Source: Nageia nagi (taxonomy: Eukaryota; Pinophyta). Taken from it: DNA of 64,000 nt. Below the pieces are notes generated by a model, which had not been told where the DNA came from, ran no database searches, and was given only the letters and a program-made list of their open reading frames with translations. The stretch's first letter is position 1; each line of letters starts with the position of its first letter. A program made the position numbers and the translations under genes. This document shows positions 42,825 to 54,939 of the stretch, in pieces. The stretch spans positions 125,302,001 through 125,366,000 of the forward strand of contig JBITNC010000001.1 in the NCBI GenBank assembly GCA_050084985.1, given 5' to 3'.

Positions 42825-45800
42825 AAACCAAAATAATCACAATATTTATATCTCTGATGAACCAAAGCTATTTTAGGAAAAATAGATTTAATGAAAAAGA
42901 ACACAATTGATATAAACTCATAAATAAATCTATAACTATAAAAATCAATATGATAATATAAAATAAGGAGAATATAAAATATTAACATTAATATTATAAT
43001 AAAAATCAATTATGTTATTTTTATAATAAATACTTTAAATTTATTATCCTTTAATACTATACCATTAGCTGGATTAATTAAAAAAAATGAAACATTGATT
43101 TCCTTTAAACTTAATACTAGCAAACACATATTTTAGATTATTTACAATTGTTTTCCTAAAATTTAAATATTTTTCATTTACATATCAATTTTATAATAAA
43201 ATTAGAATAAAATCAATCAACATCATCCATTGATAGTATCATTGAGTAATTCATCATATTATATGATTATCTTGAGCATTATTTACATATTGCAACCCTA
43301 CTATATCCATATATTTAGCCTCCTACTCTTCACAAGTAAGGAAATAAGTTTTATCCATCACACTAATACAAGATCCAATGTTGTCTTTGGAATTGAGTTC
43401 AAATAGGTTTTTACCTTCATCTTCATCATCTCACTGAGATTTGGGTAGCTAATAGAATTTATCTTTGGATGTTTTACTAGAGCAATGGTTACATCAATTT
43501 GAGTCAATATATCTTAACTTGAGATTTTATATTTATTCTACTTCATATAATTTTTTATTTTCATATTTAACCTCCTACACTATAGTTTTAATCCACACTC
43601 TAATATTAATAGTCCTTGGATACCTTGAATATTTTTATATTTAAGTAAAAAATAAAGTTTTATACTAATTTATATTAATAGGATTTTAAGCTACATTTTT
43701 ATAATGGATGTAAGGCATTGATATGTAACTTTTAAACCAATATAAGAAATAAACTTAAAAATGATCAAATAAAGAATAAATTATAAATATAAATACAAAC
43801 ATACATCATGTACCATTATCATCATAGTAATATATAATCCATTAAGATCACCATCTAGGATGACGTCCATAGAAACTAAAATTACCTTTAACTAGAGATC
43901 GATTATGGAGACCATAAATATTAAAATAATTAAAGGCTTCAAATCATCTATAGGATATAATTATTGAATGAGGGCATCCATTTTTTCCTAGTTCATCTAT
44001 CCTTTCATATTGTAATATGTAATCACCTATAAGCTATGTTATTATGGGATCTTCAAATATAGATTAATAAATGTTTAATAGGATGGAGTTAAAATTTCAA
44101 CACAAAAATGTGGAAGAATACCAATGTTAATGCTAGAGTACACTACCTTTTTGGCTAAAAAATGCCATATACAATCATTATTTATGTATTCAAACTAATA
44201 GAAATGTTAATGTACTAATTACTAAACTTGCAAGAAATAACTAACTAATGAACACATATAAAATATGAACACACAAGATTTATGTTGGTTCCTCTCAATG
44301 TGAGACTACATCCACTTTCAAACAAGAGAACTAATTATATTATTGCACAAACATGGATATTATAACCAAAGTTTTTCTTCCTTTCAATGGCCACATGTGA
44401 CTCTTCTATAATGACACCTCAAAATCCCCTTTCATAATAAATCAAACTCAAAATACTCTTTTAGTTTCTACATCCTAAACATAATATAATAAATGAATAT
44501 TAAACATAATTATAATTCTCTTAACTCTCTCTAATGAAGTCCCTAAGGAAGTATATCCTTTGGAAATAATATTTGTTCTCTTTAAAATGACTCCTCAACT
44601 TCACACATAACTTCAAATACTAAGAAATTCTTCAACTTTCCTAAAATCCATTTTGTTCCTCTAGAGTTAACATTGATTAACATGGCCAAGTAACCAAATA
44701 TCATGCACTCTTGATTAGGTAATAGACCATCACAAGATTAGTTTGTAACCTTATTTATGTCAGATCACCTCTAGAATTTTCCATAATACATCTAACACTA
44801 ATTTTGTTTTTATCCCTAACAATCTCATTGGCAAATTATGCATGAACCTGGGTTTTGGCATTATTGATGTTACTAATAGCATTAACATTAATATGTCAAG
44901 TATTAGCTAAGTAATGATTGGGTACATGGGCCAAAACAATTTATCATATCCAAGGTTAACATTGATATTTTTAAGTAGTACTTATTATTTGGAAATAAAA
45001 TCGATATACTTTGATACATATTTGTTCAAATACAAAATTTGACATTCAAATTCCTTAGTTTCCCCAATATCAATGCTAAGAGTCAAAAATTAGTATAAGT
45101 ATAATGTTAGCATGGAAATCAATGACAAATATGATTTTCATAATCAATCAACTAAAGTAAGCTATATGTATCAATTTGGTGATTAAACCATATTGGTTTG
45201 AAGACCAAATTGTATCAGTTTGAAGGATAAATAGTTAATTTAACTAAGTGAGATTAAGTGAAGTAAAACCATGATAACTAATTGACACACCTTTTTCAAA
45301 GTGATACAAAGAAGATATAAGAGTTAAGGACAAGCATAATCCAATAATTAGTCAAGCAACATCATCCTTCAATCAATCATCCATCAAATATCATTACTAC
45401 ATCAACAAATTATTTAAGTTTCTATTAGCATGACCTTGGGTGTGCTGACTGACCACCCTTGAAAATATATTATATTTATATTATAATAAAATCATGATTT
45501 ATTACAATATGTATATTAATTTTATGCTTGATATACTTTCATATGTCTTAGTTTGTTCACTCTTATTCTAGGGAATTCATGAGAGATAAAACCAATCGAT
45601 TGAGTTCCTTCTATTGTTAAAACCTGATCAATAGTATCCTAACCAACCAAAATACAAAAACCACAAATTAAATAAATGAATCACATTGAAATATTAAAGT
45701 GAATATTACAACTTAACAACTAAGCAAGCTTGGGTTGGAGCAATACGAGATGGGTAATCTCCTTAAAAGTCCTAGTGTTGCCCCTCTTTCCCTTTTTGAA

Positions 45801-45890
45801 ATTATCCTTATGAAGTTTATTCAAAATATTATTGTCTACCTAATCATAACACACACATAATTGCTAATTAGTACCTTATTAGGACTTTAA
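42825..45890. other. Unassigned AT-rich region between elements E and F
   Basis: About 3 kb with no gene I can support. A minus-strand stretch at about 43370-43500 reads SSKTSKDKFYQLPKSQ and DDEDEGKNLFELNSKDN, acidic and possibly retroelement-derived. At about 44240-44480 the minus strand resembles the end of a copia LTR, with GGATGTAGTCTCACATTGAG and AACCAACATAAATCTTGTGT, but no partner copy is present. Frame 42797-43009 straddles the end of E. Confidence 0.4.
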
Positions 45891-46446
45891 TGAGAGAAAT
45901 TTATCCTAAATAACTATATTCCTTTTCTACCAAGATCTCAAGAAATATCTCAAAACGTCAACATAATAACATAACACAATAGCCAATCTCACAAAGATAA
46001 CACCAATATAAAGTGGTTTCTCCAACCATGGGAGTACATTCACTAATATAAGATATTTATTCTTAATATACACTCTATTACAACAACTCTTTCTACTTAA
46101 ATAACAATCCTAAAGCATAAAAATGCTACAAAGTTGAGCAAGTAATCTCAAGGAGAAGGGGCCCTCTATTTAAAGGCCAAAATCCTCCCTTGGATCACTC
46201 TTTTAACCATTGTACAAAGACATATCATGAATCACCCTTTTACCTAAGGGGCATGACCATGAGATTGAGTGTGGGACAAGTTACATTATTTTATTTACAA
46301 ATACTTAAAAGGTATCTAGGATACTTTTAAGTATTAGTGAATTTATATTACCTTATTCACTAAATACTTAAGGTATCTAGGATACTTATAAGTATTAAGT
46401 AAATTTACATCAAGAGATCTTACATTAATACACTATACATTCAACA
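45891..46446 (-). repeat. 3' LTR of element F with an internal duplication
   Basis: The minus strand starts TGTTGAATGTATAGTGTATT. It is longer than the roughly 500-bp relatives because a segment of about 60 bp carrying the LTR palindrome is duplicated (46300-46335 and 46363-46396). The left boundary at 45891 is inferred by alignment. The TATA box is decayed to TTTAAATA on the minus strand. Confidence 0.75.
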
Positions 46447-47030
46447 CTCCCCTTAATATAATATTGGATAGATTGGAGAGAAGAGAGAGAAAGTAAGAGA
46501 TACAATTAGAGATGAGAACATTTACATGTTTTAGAAATAATTAAGATCTTAGATTGAACTCATTACAATACCATTTGAAAAAATGGTTTATAATACAATC
46601 ATTAATTATAACTAGTTTTACTATATAAAGTAGTCATTCATAAGTTGACATGATGAGCCTCCATGAGCCTTCCCACTTGAAGTAGGTAACATACAACTCA
46701 AGAAGAAACTTGCAAGCTACAAGTAATTCATAAATAAGATCAATAAATGCAAAATATAAACATTCATATCAACAAAAGATAAATGAATCAAGTAATAACA
46801 TCCATAAACTAATCAATGATGTACTATAAGTCATCACAAAGATGCCAAGCCAATACTAATAGTGCTAGCTATATAATATATATATTGATCAACATAAAAA
46901 TAGAGCATAAGCACATATGTATTCCTCACATATGGATAACCAAACAATGCCAAAATGTACATATTGATAACTAAAACAATGCTAACAAAGTTAAAAATGT
47001 ATCATTTGACATTCATAGTTAGTTCACTCT
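46447..47030 (-). other. 3' noncoding region of element F
   Basis: It begins with the polypurine remnant AAGGGGAG and continues with sequence shared with A and M, including one or two of the ATTCCTCACATATGGATAAC units near 46920. It ends at the deletion junction with RT. Confidence 0.65.
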
Positions 47031-48350
47031 AGAGAAAAAGATGCCTACTATCAAGTTTCCTCATAATCAACTTTGTATTTCTAAGAAAAACCTTTAGCTA
47101 CTAACCTTGCCTTGAATTTTTTAATTTCTCTAAGTGAATTGTATTTTACCTTATAAATCCACTTATTACCAATCACATTTCATTCATTGGGATAAGGAAC
47201 CAAATCCAAATTTTATTTTTCATTAGAGCCTCATACTCCACTTTCATTGCTTCCATCAACACTCATGTTTTGAATCTTCCTTGAAGGATGAGAGTTCATT
47301 ATTGCTATCAATTTTGAAAATAAGGATTTATTTAAGGTAATACTTATTTTTATATTTTATGTTGAAGAGTTTTTCTCTTGAGGTGACTTATCTACACTGA
47401 TGTCTATCTAGTTAGGTGCAATAGAAAAACTAGCAAGATCATCCATATCCTCACAAGAAGTAGATTCCTAAGGAATTTCATTAAATTTACATCCCTTAAA
47501 ACAAACATTACTCTAGAGAAATAAGAGTAGATCCTATAGCCTTTGTGCTTGTTATCATATCCCAAAAAGATACACTTTTCAAAGCTCCTATTCATCTTCT
47601 TTCTTTTCTAAAGTACAAAAAAGGTATAGGCATCACAACCAAAAAATCTAAATTGAGAGATGTTGGGTTTCTTTCTTGTTTATGTTTCATATAGAGTCTT
47701 TCCTTCAACTACTTTCATAGGATACCTATTCAAGATGTAGATCATAGTGCTTATAGTTTCATCCCATAAGAAACTAGGAAGGTTTCCCAACATGCACCTC
47801 ACCATTTCCTGAATGGTCCTATTTTTCTTTTGGCAACACTATTCTACTGAGGGGTATAAAGGATCATAAACTACCTCTTGATATTGTATTTGACATAATA
47901 ATCATTAAACTCATTGCTATTATACTCATCCCTATTTTTAGATCACAACATCTTGATTATGAAACCAATTGATTTTCAACTAAGGATTTGAAATATTTGA
48001 ACCTATTAAAGGTTTGATCCTTGTGCTGAAGTCATCAATGAATATTAATACATAATAGGATCCCTTAAGAAATTTAGTTATAAATGAATTCATAAAATTT
48101 GAATGCACAAGTTGAAGAGGTTATGTTTCCTTTATTTCCTTATATTTCTCAAACTTTTGCCTATTCATTTTTCCTAGGATGCACTTTTCACAAAGGCCAA
48201 TTATGGGTGAAATCTTAGGAAAACCTTCCACAAGTTCTTGATATTTAATAACTTGAATAGTATTATGGTTAAAGTGATCTAATTGATGGTGCCAAATATT
48301 TTTCTTAAAAAAACATTCATAGCAAGGCACATCTTTGTTAGAGCATGATG
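47031..48350 (-). pseudogene. Copia integrase and RT N-terminus remnant (element F)
   Basis: The pre-integrase zinc region (frame 48121-48330) reads NIWHHQLDHFNHNTIQVIKY and GLCEKCILGKMNR, keeping both His and both Cys. Core and C-terminal module follow; 47404-47595 carries KCIFLGYDNKHKGYRIYS. RT is reduced to about its first 60 residues near 47040-47260, ending KGFS-stop-KYKVDYEET. Stops and shifts are frequent. Confidence 0.8.
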
Positions 48351-48720
48351 CATAATATAGAGATCATCTTTCATTGATATTTTAACCAAAGTGGAAAGTC
48401 CCTTATTTATGCATTAGAAGTGAGATTTGAACTTGAAAGAGTATCTTTTCCTAGCAACTTGAATCATAAAAGAAGGTTCATGGTGAGATTAAGCACATAG
48501 AGCACATTTCAAGAACCTTTCCTTGTAATAACATACTCCAAATACCTTGTACATTAAGGATTGAATTATCACCTATCATAATTGCATCTTTTTTGTACTT
48601 ATACAAATTTTCAAACTTATCATTTTCAAAATACATGTGATTAGTGCACCTAGAGTCAACAATCCAATCATTCAAGATAAGGTGTGAGACTTGGAGTTAA
48701 AAGCATGAACATAAGTAGAA
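48351..48720 (-). pseudogene. Copia protease and pre-integrase junction (element F)
   Basis: The frame 48478-48675 reads MNDWIVDSRCTNHMYFENDK and then IMIGDNSILNVQGIWSMLLQ. The protease triplet is DSR rather than DSG, the same change as in A. Confidence 0.8.
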
Positions 48721-48739
48721 TTCTTTTTATTCTTCTTAC

Positions 48740-49604
48740 CATTAAAGTTGTTTAATTTTAAATATCCTTTTCCACCTTGTTCTTTTTTTTTTTGTAGCAA
48801 TCAAATTCCTATGACCATAGATGCCACATAAATTAAAATTATCATTAAACTTGACTTTGAATTTTTTTAACTTGTCATGCCCATTTTGCTGTTTGTTTCC
48901 ACCTTTCTTGAAATCCTTTTTCAGAGCATGAGAAAACTTATTTTTTTTATTGAACTTCTTTTTAAAATGAGTCTTCATTAGTCCTAATACTATATAATGA
49001 TCCTTAGATGAGGGGATCAACAACTTTTTATTAAGTGTTTTCTCATGTTTTAAGATAAGCCTTGAAAGATTTTCCAAGGAAAAAACTTCATCATCATTAT
49101 CAAACCTTATCTCAATAATAATCATGAAGTGATTAAATTTAGTAGAGAGGCTTTAAAGGATTATGAACACCATAAACTCATCATTGATCCAATTGCAACT
49201 ATACCCCATAATTTGGGTCTTAAATCAATAATATTATTCAAGTATATAGACACACTTTTATTTTCTTCTTGATGTGATTGCAATAATTTCTTAAGAATGG
49301 TGAACCTTTTAAAAAATTTGGTGTTGAGGTAAATTTTCTTCAGCTTGTTCCAAGCTTCCTTTGCAAAGTTTGAAGAAGAGATCATGAGAAAGACTTCATC
49401 TAAAATTGCATGAAATATCATAGAGGTTGTTAACTCATTTTTTATGTTGTATGCCTCAAGTACCTTCTCACTTTTTAGAGCAACTTGGTTTTCATTTATG
49501 ATTTTCTATACCTTCCTTTCTTTGAGCTTTGCTTTCATTATAGGTTTCCAAATATTGTAGTTGGAACCATCTAGAATGTGCTTGGATGAAAAAGAATCTC
49601 CCAT
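48740..49604 (-). pseudogene. Copia gag with zinc knuckle (element F)
   Basis: The ATG at 49604 begins MGDSFSSKHILDGSNYNIW. Two open pieces follow: 49161-49421, with FAKEAWNKLKKIYLNT and EENKSVSIYLNNIIDL (UBN2-type gag core), and 48742-49125, lysine-rich and ending in the knuckle FNLCGIYGHRNLIA. The knuckle has lost its first and last Cys. This is the best-preserved gag of the window. Confidence 0.82.
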
Positions 49605-51305
49605 TTACTACAAAATAATATGAAAATATTAAACAACATAAGCATTTTTGAAACCAAATATTAATCAATAATACATGTTGAGTTTATTCAATTAGTCAAC
49701 CATACATGTTGAATTAATCAAAGGTAATCAATAAGGTATGTTTAAATTGTTAACCAATTTCACATGTGCAAAAGGTTACAATATCCTAAAAAAATATTCA
49801 TCCAACATTTTTTCATAACCAATTAATATATTCATAAAGAGGGTAAAGTTGAGTCTTGTTTTATGTTTTTGTAATTAGGCCTTCACCTAGATGCCGCAAG
49901 GTGGAGCCTAGGTCCTACCAATCCTCAACTAGTTTGCTTGGGTCAATAATATACTCTCATAAGGAGGAGTACTAGCTATTTTTCAAGGTTATGATGTATG
50001 TTAGATTATCCAAATTATTATCTTGATTGGGTTTCCAAATATCCTCCTAAGTTATCAAGATAATCCATGAATGGATGGATAGATATGTGGTATCACTACA
50101 CACATGCTTGTCCACCTATATGAAGTTATTTTAGACCAATAGAGGACTTAGGAGAAATTAAGAAGTATAGACTTTTCATCACTTGCATCGATGGATAAAA
50201 GGCTTTAGCCTACATTTTTCTCACCTCATGAATCCCTAAACAAGTTATGTTTCAAAATAAAACATGCATATGTATTCATTTTAGGAGAATCATTTACAAT
50301 ATTTACGATTTTGTAAAAATATTAATTATAGTGCATAAAGTAAAGTACTTAAAGTGAAACATCATTCAAACTTGAAATCTAAAAGTCCACATAAAACATC
50401 ATCAAAAATAAATTTAAGAGTGTCTAATAGGTTTTGTCACAACACTAAGAGGACCTCTTTACAAAATATTGTATGAGTTTATTAATTTTAAGTAACAAGA
50501 AACAAGGAGTTCCTCCATTTTTACTTAAAATATGAATGTAACAAAATATTTCATGGTTAAAAATATACATTTAGCAAGATTTCATGCTTAAATCCATACA
50601 CTTAGCAAGATTCTAAGTATAAAATATACTTAGCAAAAAATTAAATAAAAAATTAATACTTTATTTCAAGGTCCTCTCCCTCAATTTTTGAGAAAAAAAT
50701 GCATCATGCTTAAATTTACCCTTTTTAATAATACTAGCTCAAAAAATTAATGCCTTAACTTAAGGTCTTCCCTTTAATTTTTGAGAAAAAAATGTTTAAA
50801 TTCTCTTCAAAAAGTTGAAATAAAAAATTTCCCCTTTTCAAAAAAAATAACTCCCCCTTTTTGAAAAAAATTATTGCAAAAAGAATTGCCTTTTTCAAAA
50901 AAATAACTCCTCCCCTTTTGAAAAATATTTGCAAGGAATTTTTCTTCATTTTTCAAAAAATACCCATAAAACATTAATTAAACTCCTTCATAAAAAATTT
51001 CCTTTAAAAAATACCTCCAATCATTTTAATAACTAAAAAAAATTAACTAAAATAAATATTCTCATAAAAAAGTACTATCCTTATCCTTTTAAAATTTACC
51101 ACTTATTGTTAAAATAATATAGAAGGCTTTAAAAAAAAGTACACTCAAATAATAAATATGGAAAAGTCACTTTCCATAGACTTGTAAGTGTGTATTTAAT
51201 GCACTATCAAAGAGCATCACATCTCATAAAAAGTTAGGAAAACATTCCTTAATAAATGCATCAAAATTTGAAACATAGAATAATATATTTTAAAATATTA
51301 TAAAA
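49605..51305 (-). other. Leader of element F
   Basis: Noncoding AT-rich leader homologous to 8422-9930. The distal part (50640-50960) has repeated CCCTTTTTGAAAAA-like blocks and A-runs. The frame 50755-50949 is built from these low-complexity repeats. Confidence 0.7.
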
Positions 51306-51845
51306 CATCCATACTTCTTAATTACAACTAAGTCCTCTATTGGTCTCGACATAACTCCATATAGGTGATAAGTATGTCTGTAGTGATATCACATGTTCGC
51401 ACATCCATTCAAGGATTATTCTGATAACTTAGGAGGATAATTTGAAACCTACTCAAGATAATAATTTGATCGATCCAACATATATCACACCCTTAAAAAA
51501 TAGTTAGTACTCCCCTTATGAGAGTATATTATTGACTAAGGGGAACTAGTTAAGGATTGGCAAGACTTTGGCTCCACCTTATGGATATCTAGGTGAAGGA
51601 CTAATTTTAAAAAATAAAATAAGCCTCAACTTTATCTCTCTCTACAACTATGGTACTTGTTCATAAAAAAATGTTGGATATATGAATATATTATGTGATT
51701 ATATTATAAACATTGACAAATGTGAATTTCATTAAAGAAGTTAAGTATATCCTTTTTTATCAAAATTTATTATTAATTCAACATGTATAGTTGATCAATT
51801 TAACATTTTTATAGTAGTTAACACTTTCACCTTCTTATGTAGTAA
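51306..51845 (+). other. Leader of element G (partial)
   Basis: It matches the reverse complement of about 49640-50190 of F and lies directly before gag, with the shared GGTGATAAGTATGTCTGTAG-like block. No PBS. Confidence 0.75.
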
Positions 51846-52740
51846 ATGGGAGATATATTTTTACCCAAGCACATTCTTGATAGTTTCAACTATGGTATTT
51901 GGAAACCTTGAATGAAAGTTAAATTGCAAGTAAGGAAACTATGGCAAATAGTTAATGAGAACCTTGTTGTTCCTATAAAAAAAAAGGTACGTAAGGCATA
52001 TAACTCAAATAATAAGCTATCAACCTCTATGATTTTCTATGTAGTGTCAGAAGAAGTATTGCCTATAATATCTTTATCAATCTCTACAAAGTAATTTGGG
52101 ATAGGCTCAAGCAAATCTACTTAGGATCCAAATTTCCAAGAAGAAGGTTCATCATTCTCTAAAATTTGCTTCAATATCACCAATGGGAAGATGAAAATGT
52201 TGGCATCTATTTGAACAAGATCATTAACCTTAAGATCCAACTTGTTGGTTTTGGTTACAATTGGATCAATGATGAGTTCATAGGTCTTCATCATTCTTCA
52301 ATGTCTTTATTTAAAATTTAGTAACTTTATGATAGCTATTGAGACTAGGCTTGATGATGAAAAATAAGTCTTCTCTCATAAGAACCTTTCAAGCCTCCTT
52401 TTGAAGCACAATGAAACTATTAATAAAAAGATATTGATATCTTCTCCAAAGGATAATAATGTTTCTATAGGAGAAACCAAAACTCCTCTTAATAAGAAGT
52501 TCAATCATCATAAGAAGTTTTTTTTGCTACCTCTAAGAAGTTTGAAAATAAGGAAAACAATAACAATTACAAGCAAAGAGATGAAAAGGGCAAGGTGAAC
52601 AAACCAAATACCAAGAAAAAATTTGATTGTTATAAAAAGAAAAGAGAAGAAAAAATAAGGAAAATGAAAATGTAAAGAACTTTAAAGGGAAGAAGAATAT
52701 TAAATCTAGTTTTGTTTCTGCTCTTTACTCCATGTCTTGC
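51846..52740 (+). pseudogene. Copia gag remnant (element G)
   Basis: The ATG at 51846 aligns with the gag starts of F and H. Frame 51912-52094 holds the segment MKVKLQVRKLWQIVNENLVV and SMIFYVVSEEVLPIISL. Frame 52401-52598 holds the lysine-rich stretch before the knuckle. The zinc knuckle itself is barely recognisable near 52620. Several frameshifts. Confidence 0.75.
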
Positions 52741-54800
52741 ACTTTCATGATTGATTAGATTATTGAATTTGGGTGCACTAATCACTTATGCTTTCAAAAG
52801 ATAAGTTTGAAAATTTTCATAAGAATAGAAAGGATATAGTTGTAATAGGTGATAATTCAATCCTTGAAACCTAAGAGAATGGAAACATGTTGATTCATAG
52901 AAAAGGTTCTTAAAAATGTGCTCTATGTACCTAAGCTTAAAATGAACCTTCTTTCCATAATTAAAATTACAAAGAAAAGATACTCATTTGAGTTCAAATC
53001 ACACTCTTGGTGCATTAAGAAGGAACTTTTCACTTTGGTAAAAGGATCAATGAAAGATGATCTCTACATTATAAATGAAGTTTCAACAAAGATGTATCTT
53101 GTTACAAATGTTTCCTCTAAGAGAAATATTTGGCACTAATGTTTAGAGATCAATGAAATATGATCTCTACATTATAAATGAAGTTTCAACAAAGATGTAT
53201 CTTGTTACAAATATTTTCTCTAGGAGAAATATTTGGCACTAATGTTTAGGGAACCTTAATCATAAAAGTATTCAAGTCATGAAAGACCAAGAACTTGTGA
53301 AAGGTTTTCCCTTGATTTCATCCACAATTAGTTTATGTGATAAGTACACCCTAGGAAATATGAATAGAAAAAGATTTGAAAAAGATAAAGAAATAAAGGC
53401 AACCTAATGTCTCTAGCTTATGCATTTAGATTTGATGGATCCATTTCATATTAAGATACTTTGAGGAGTATCTTATGTATTAACCTTCAATAGGATGGTA
53501 TTTGGTTATCTACTTGAGGACAAGGATCAAAACTGTGACAAGTTTAAAGATTTCAAGGTCTTAATTGAAAATTGGACTGACCTTAAAATCAAGATGCTAA
53601 GATCAAATAATGGGGGAGAGTATAATAACATCTTGAGAAATCTTTCCCATTATTTTTTAAAATAGACCAATGAAAGATGATCTCTACATTATAAATGAAG
53701 TTTCAACAAAGATGTATCTTATTACAAATGTTTCCTCTAGGAGAAATCTTTGGCACTAATGTTTAGATATCAATAAAAGATGATCTCTACATTATAAATG
53801 AAGTTTCAACAAAGATGTATCTTGTTACAAATGTTTTCTCTAGGAGAAATCTTTAGCACTAATATTTAGGGAACCTTAATCATAAAAGTATTCAAGTCAT
53901 GAAAGACCAAGAACTTGTGAAAGGTTTTCCTTTTATTTCATCCACAATTGGTTTATGTGATAAGTACACCCTAGGAAAATGAATAAAAAGATTGAAAAAG
54001 ATAAGAAATAAAGGCAACCTAACATCTCTAGCTTGTGCATTCTAGATTTGATGGATCCATTTCATACCAAGATACTTTGAGGAGTATCTTATGTCTTAAC
54101 TTTCAGTAGGATGATATTTGGTTATCTACTTGAGCACAAGGATCAAAATTTTGACAAGTTTAAAGATTTTAAGGTCTTGATTGAAAATTGGACTGACCTT
54201 AAAATCAAAATGCTAAGATCAAATAATGGCAGAGAGTATAATAACATCTTAGGAAATTTTTCCATTATTTTTTAAAATAGACCATTATCTAGACATCTTC
54301 ATGATTATCTTGTCAGGTTTAAAGAAATGTTGAGAAATATTCTAAGAGTAAAATCTTTAAACTTTATAAAGAAAAATAGGACAATCATGGATATGGTTAG
54401 ATGCATGTTGGAAAATCTTCCTCGTTTTTTATGAGGAGAAGTTGTGAGCACTACAATTTACATCTTGCATAGGTGTCTCACAAACTTTGTTGAGGATAAA
54501 ATTACTTTTAAGATATGGATAGAAAAGAAACCTAGCATTTCTCACTTTAGGGTATTTAGTTATGAAGCCTTCTCCTACATTATTTCTAAGAAAAGAAAGA
54601 AGTTAGATAAAAGATCTAAAAAATGCATATTTATAGGCTATGAAAGTGAGCATAGAGTCTATAGGATATACTATTCATTTCATAAAGTAGTTTTAATATT
54701 GAAGGATATAAATTTTAATGAACTTCCTAAAGAATCTACTTCCATTGAGGACATTGATGATCTAGATGACTCATCAATTGCACCTAACTAGTTGGATATC
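52741..54800 (+). pseudogene. Copia protease, pre-integrase and integrase with internal tandem duplication (element G)
   Basis: The protease site reads IIEFGCTNHLCF near 52755-52790. Pre-integrase (frame 52918-53139) has LYVPKLKMNLLSIIKITKKR. From 53049 a block of about 620 bp is present twice (53049-53668, 53669-54283), and each half itself starts with a repeated unit of about 100 bp. The last part (frame 54444-54791) gives the C-terminal module: FRVFSYEAFSYIISKKRKK, KKCIFIGYESEHRVYR and DINFNELPKEST. Confidence 0.85.
53049..54283 (+). repeat. Two-level tandem duplication in element G
   Basis: Copies of a unit of about 100 bp (GATGATCTCTACATTATAAA onward) start near 53049, 53149, 53669 and 53773. 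The pair plus the following 420 bp is then duplicated as a whole, each ending in TTTAAAATAGACC. Copies differ by scattered substitutions, so the duplication is old. Confidence 0.9.
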
Positions 54801-54939
54801 AAGGTAGATAAGTCACCTTAGAGAAACATTCTCCAATCAAAGGATAATAAGAAGTATGAACTTGAACAAATCTTATTTACCAAAATTGATAATAAAAATG
54901 AGCCCTCATCATTCAAGGAAGCTTCAAAGCATGAGTGCT

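Larger units (their letters stand above)
45891..51305 (-). mobile_element. Element F: copia copy, 3' LTR present, 5' LTR missing
   Basis: On the minus strand the order is leader (to 49605), gag, zinc knuckle, protease, pre-integrase, integrase, the first part of RT, a deletion of the rest of RT and RNase H (junction about 46985-47040), 3' noncoding region and one LTR. The 5' end stops at about 51305 inside the leader, where plus-strand leader of copy G begins. PBS and 5' LTR are absent. Confidence 0.85.

Noticed and set aside
44240-44480. Separate LTR element in the E-F interval
   Set aside because: Wording resembles a copia LTR end on the minus strand, but there is no partner LTR, PBS or PPT, so it is mentioned only as a possibility.
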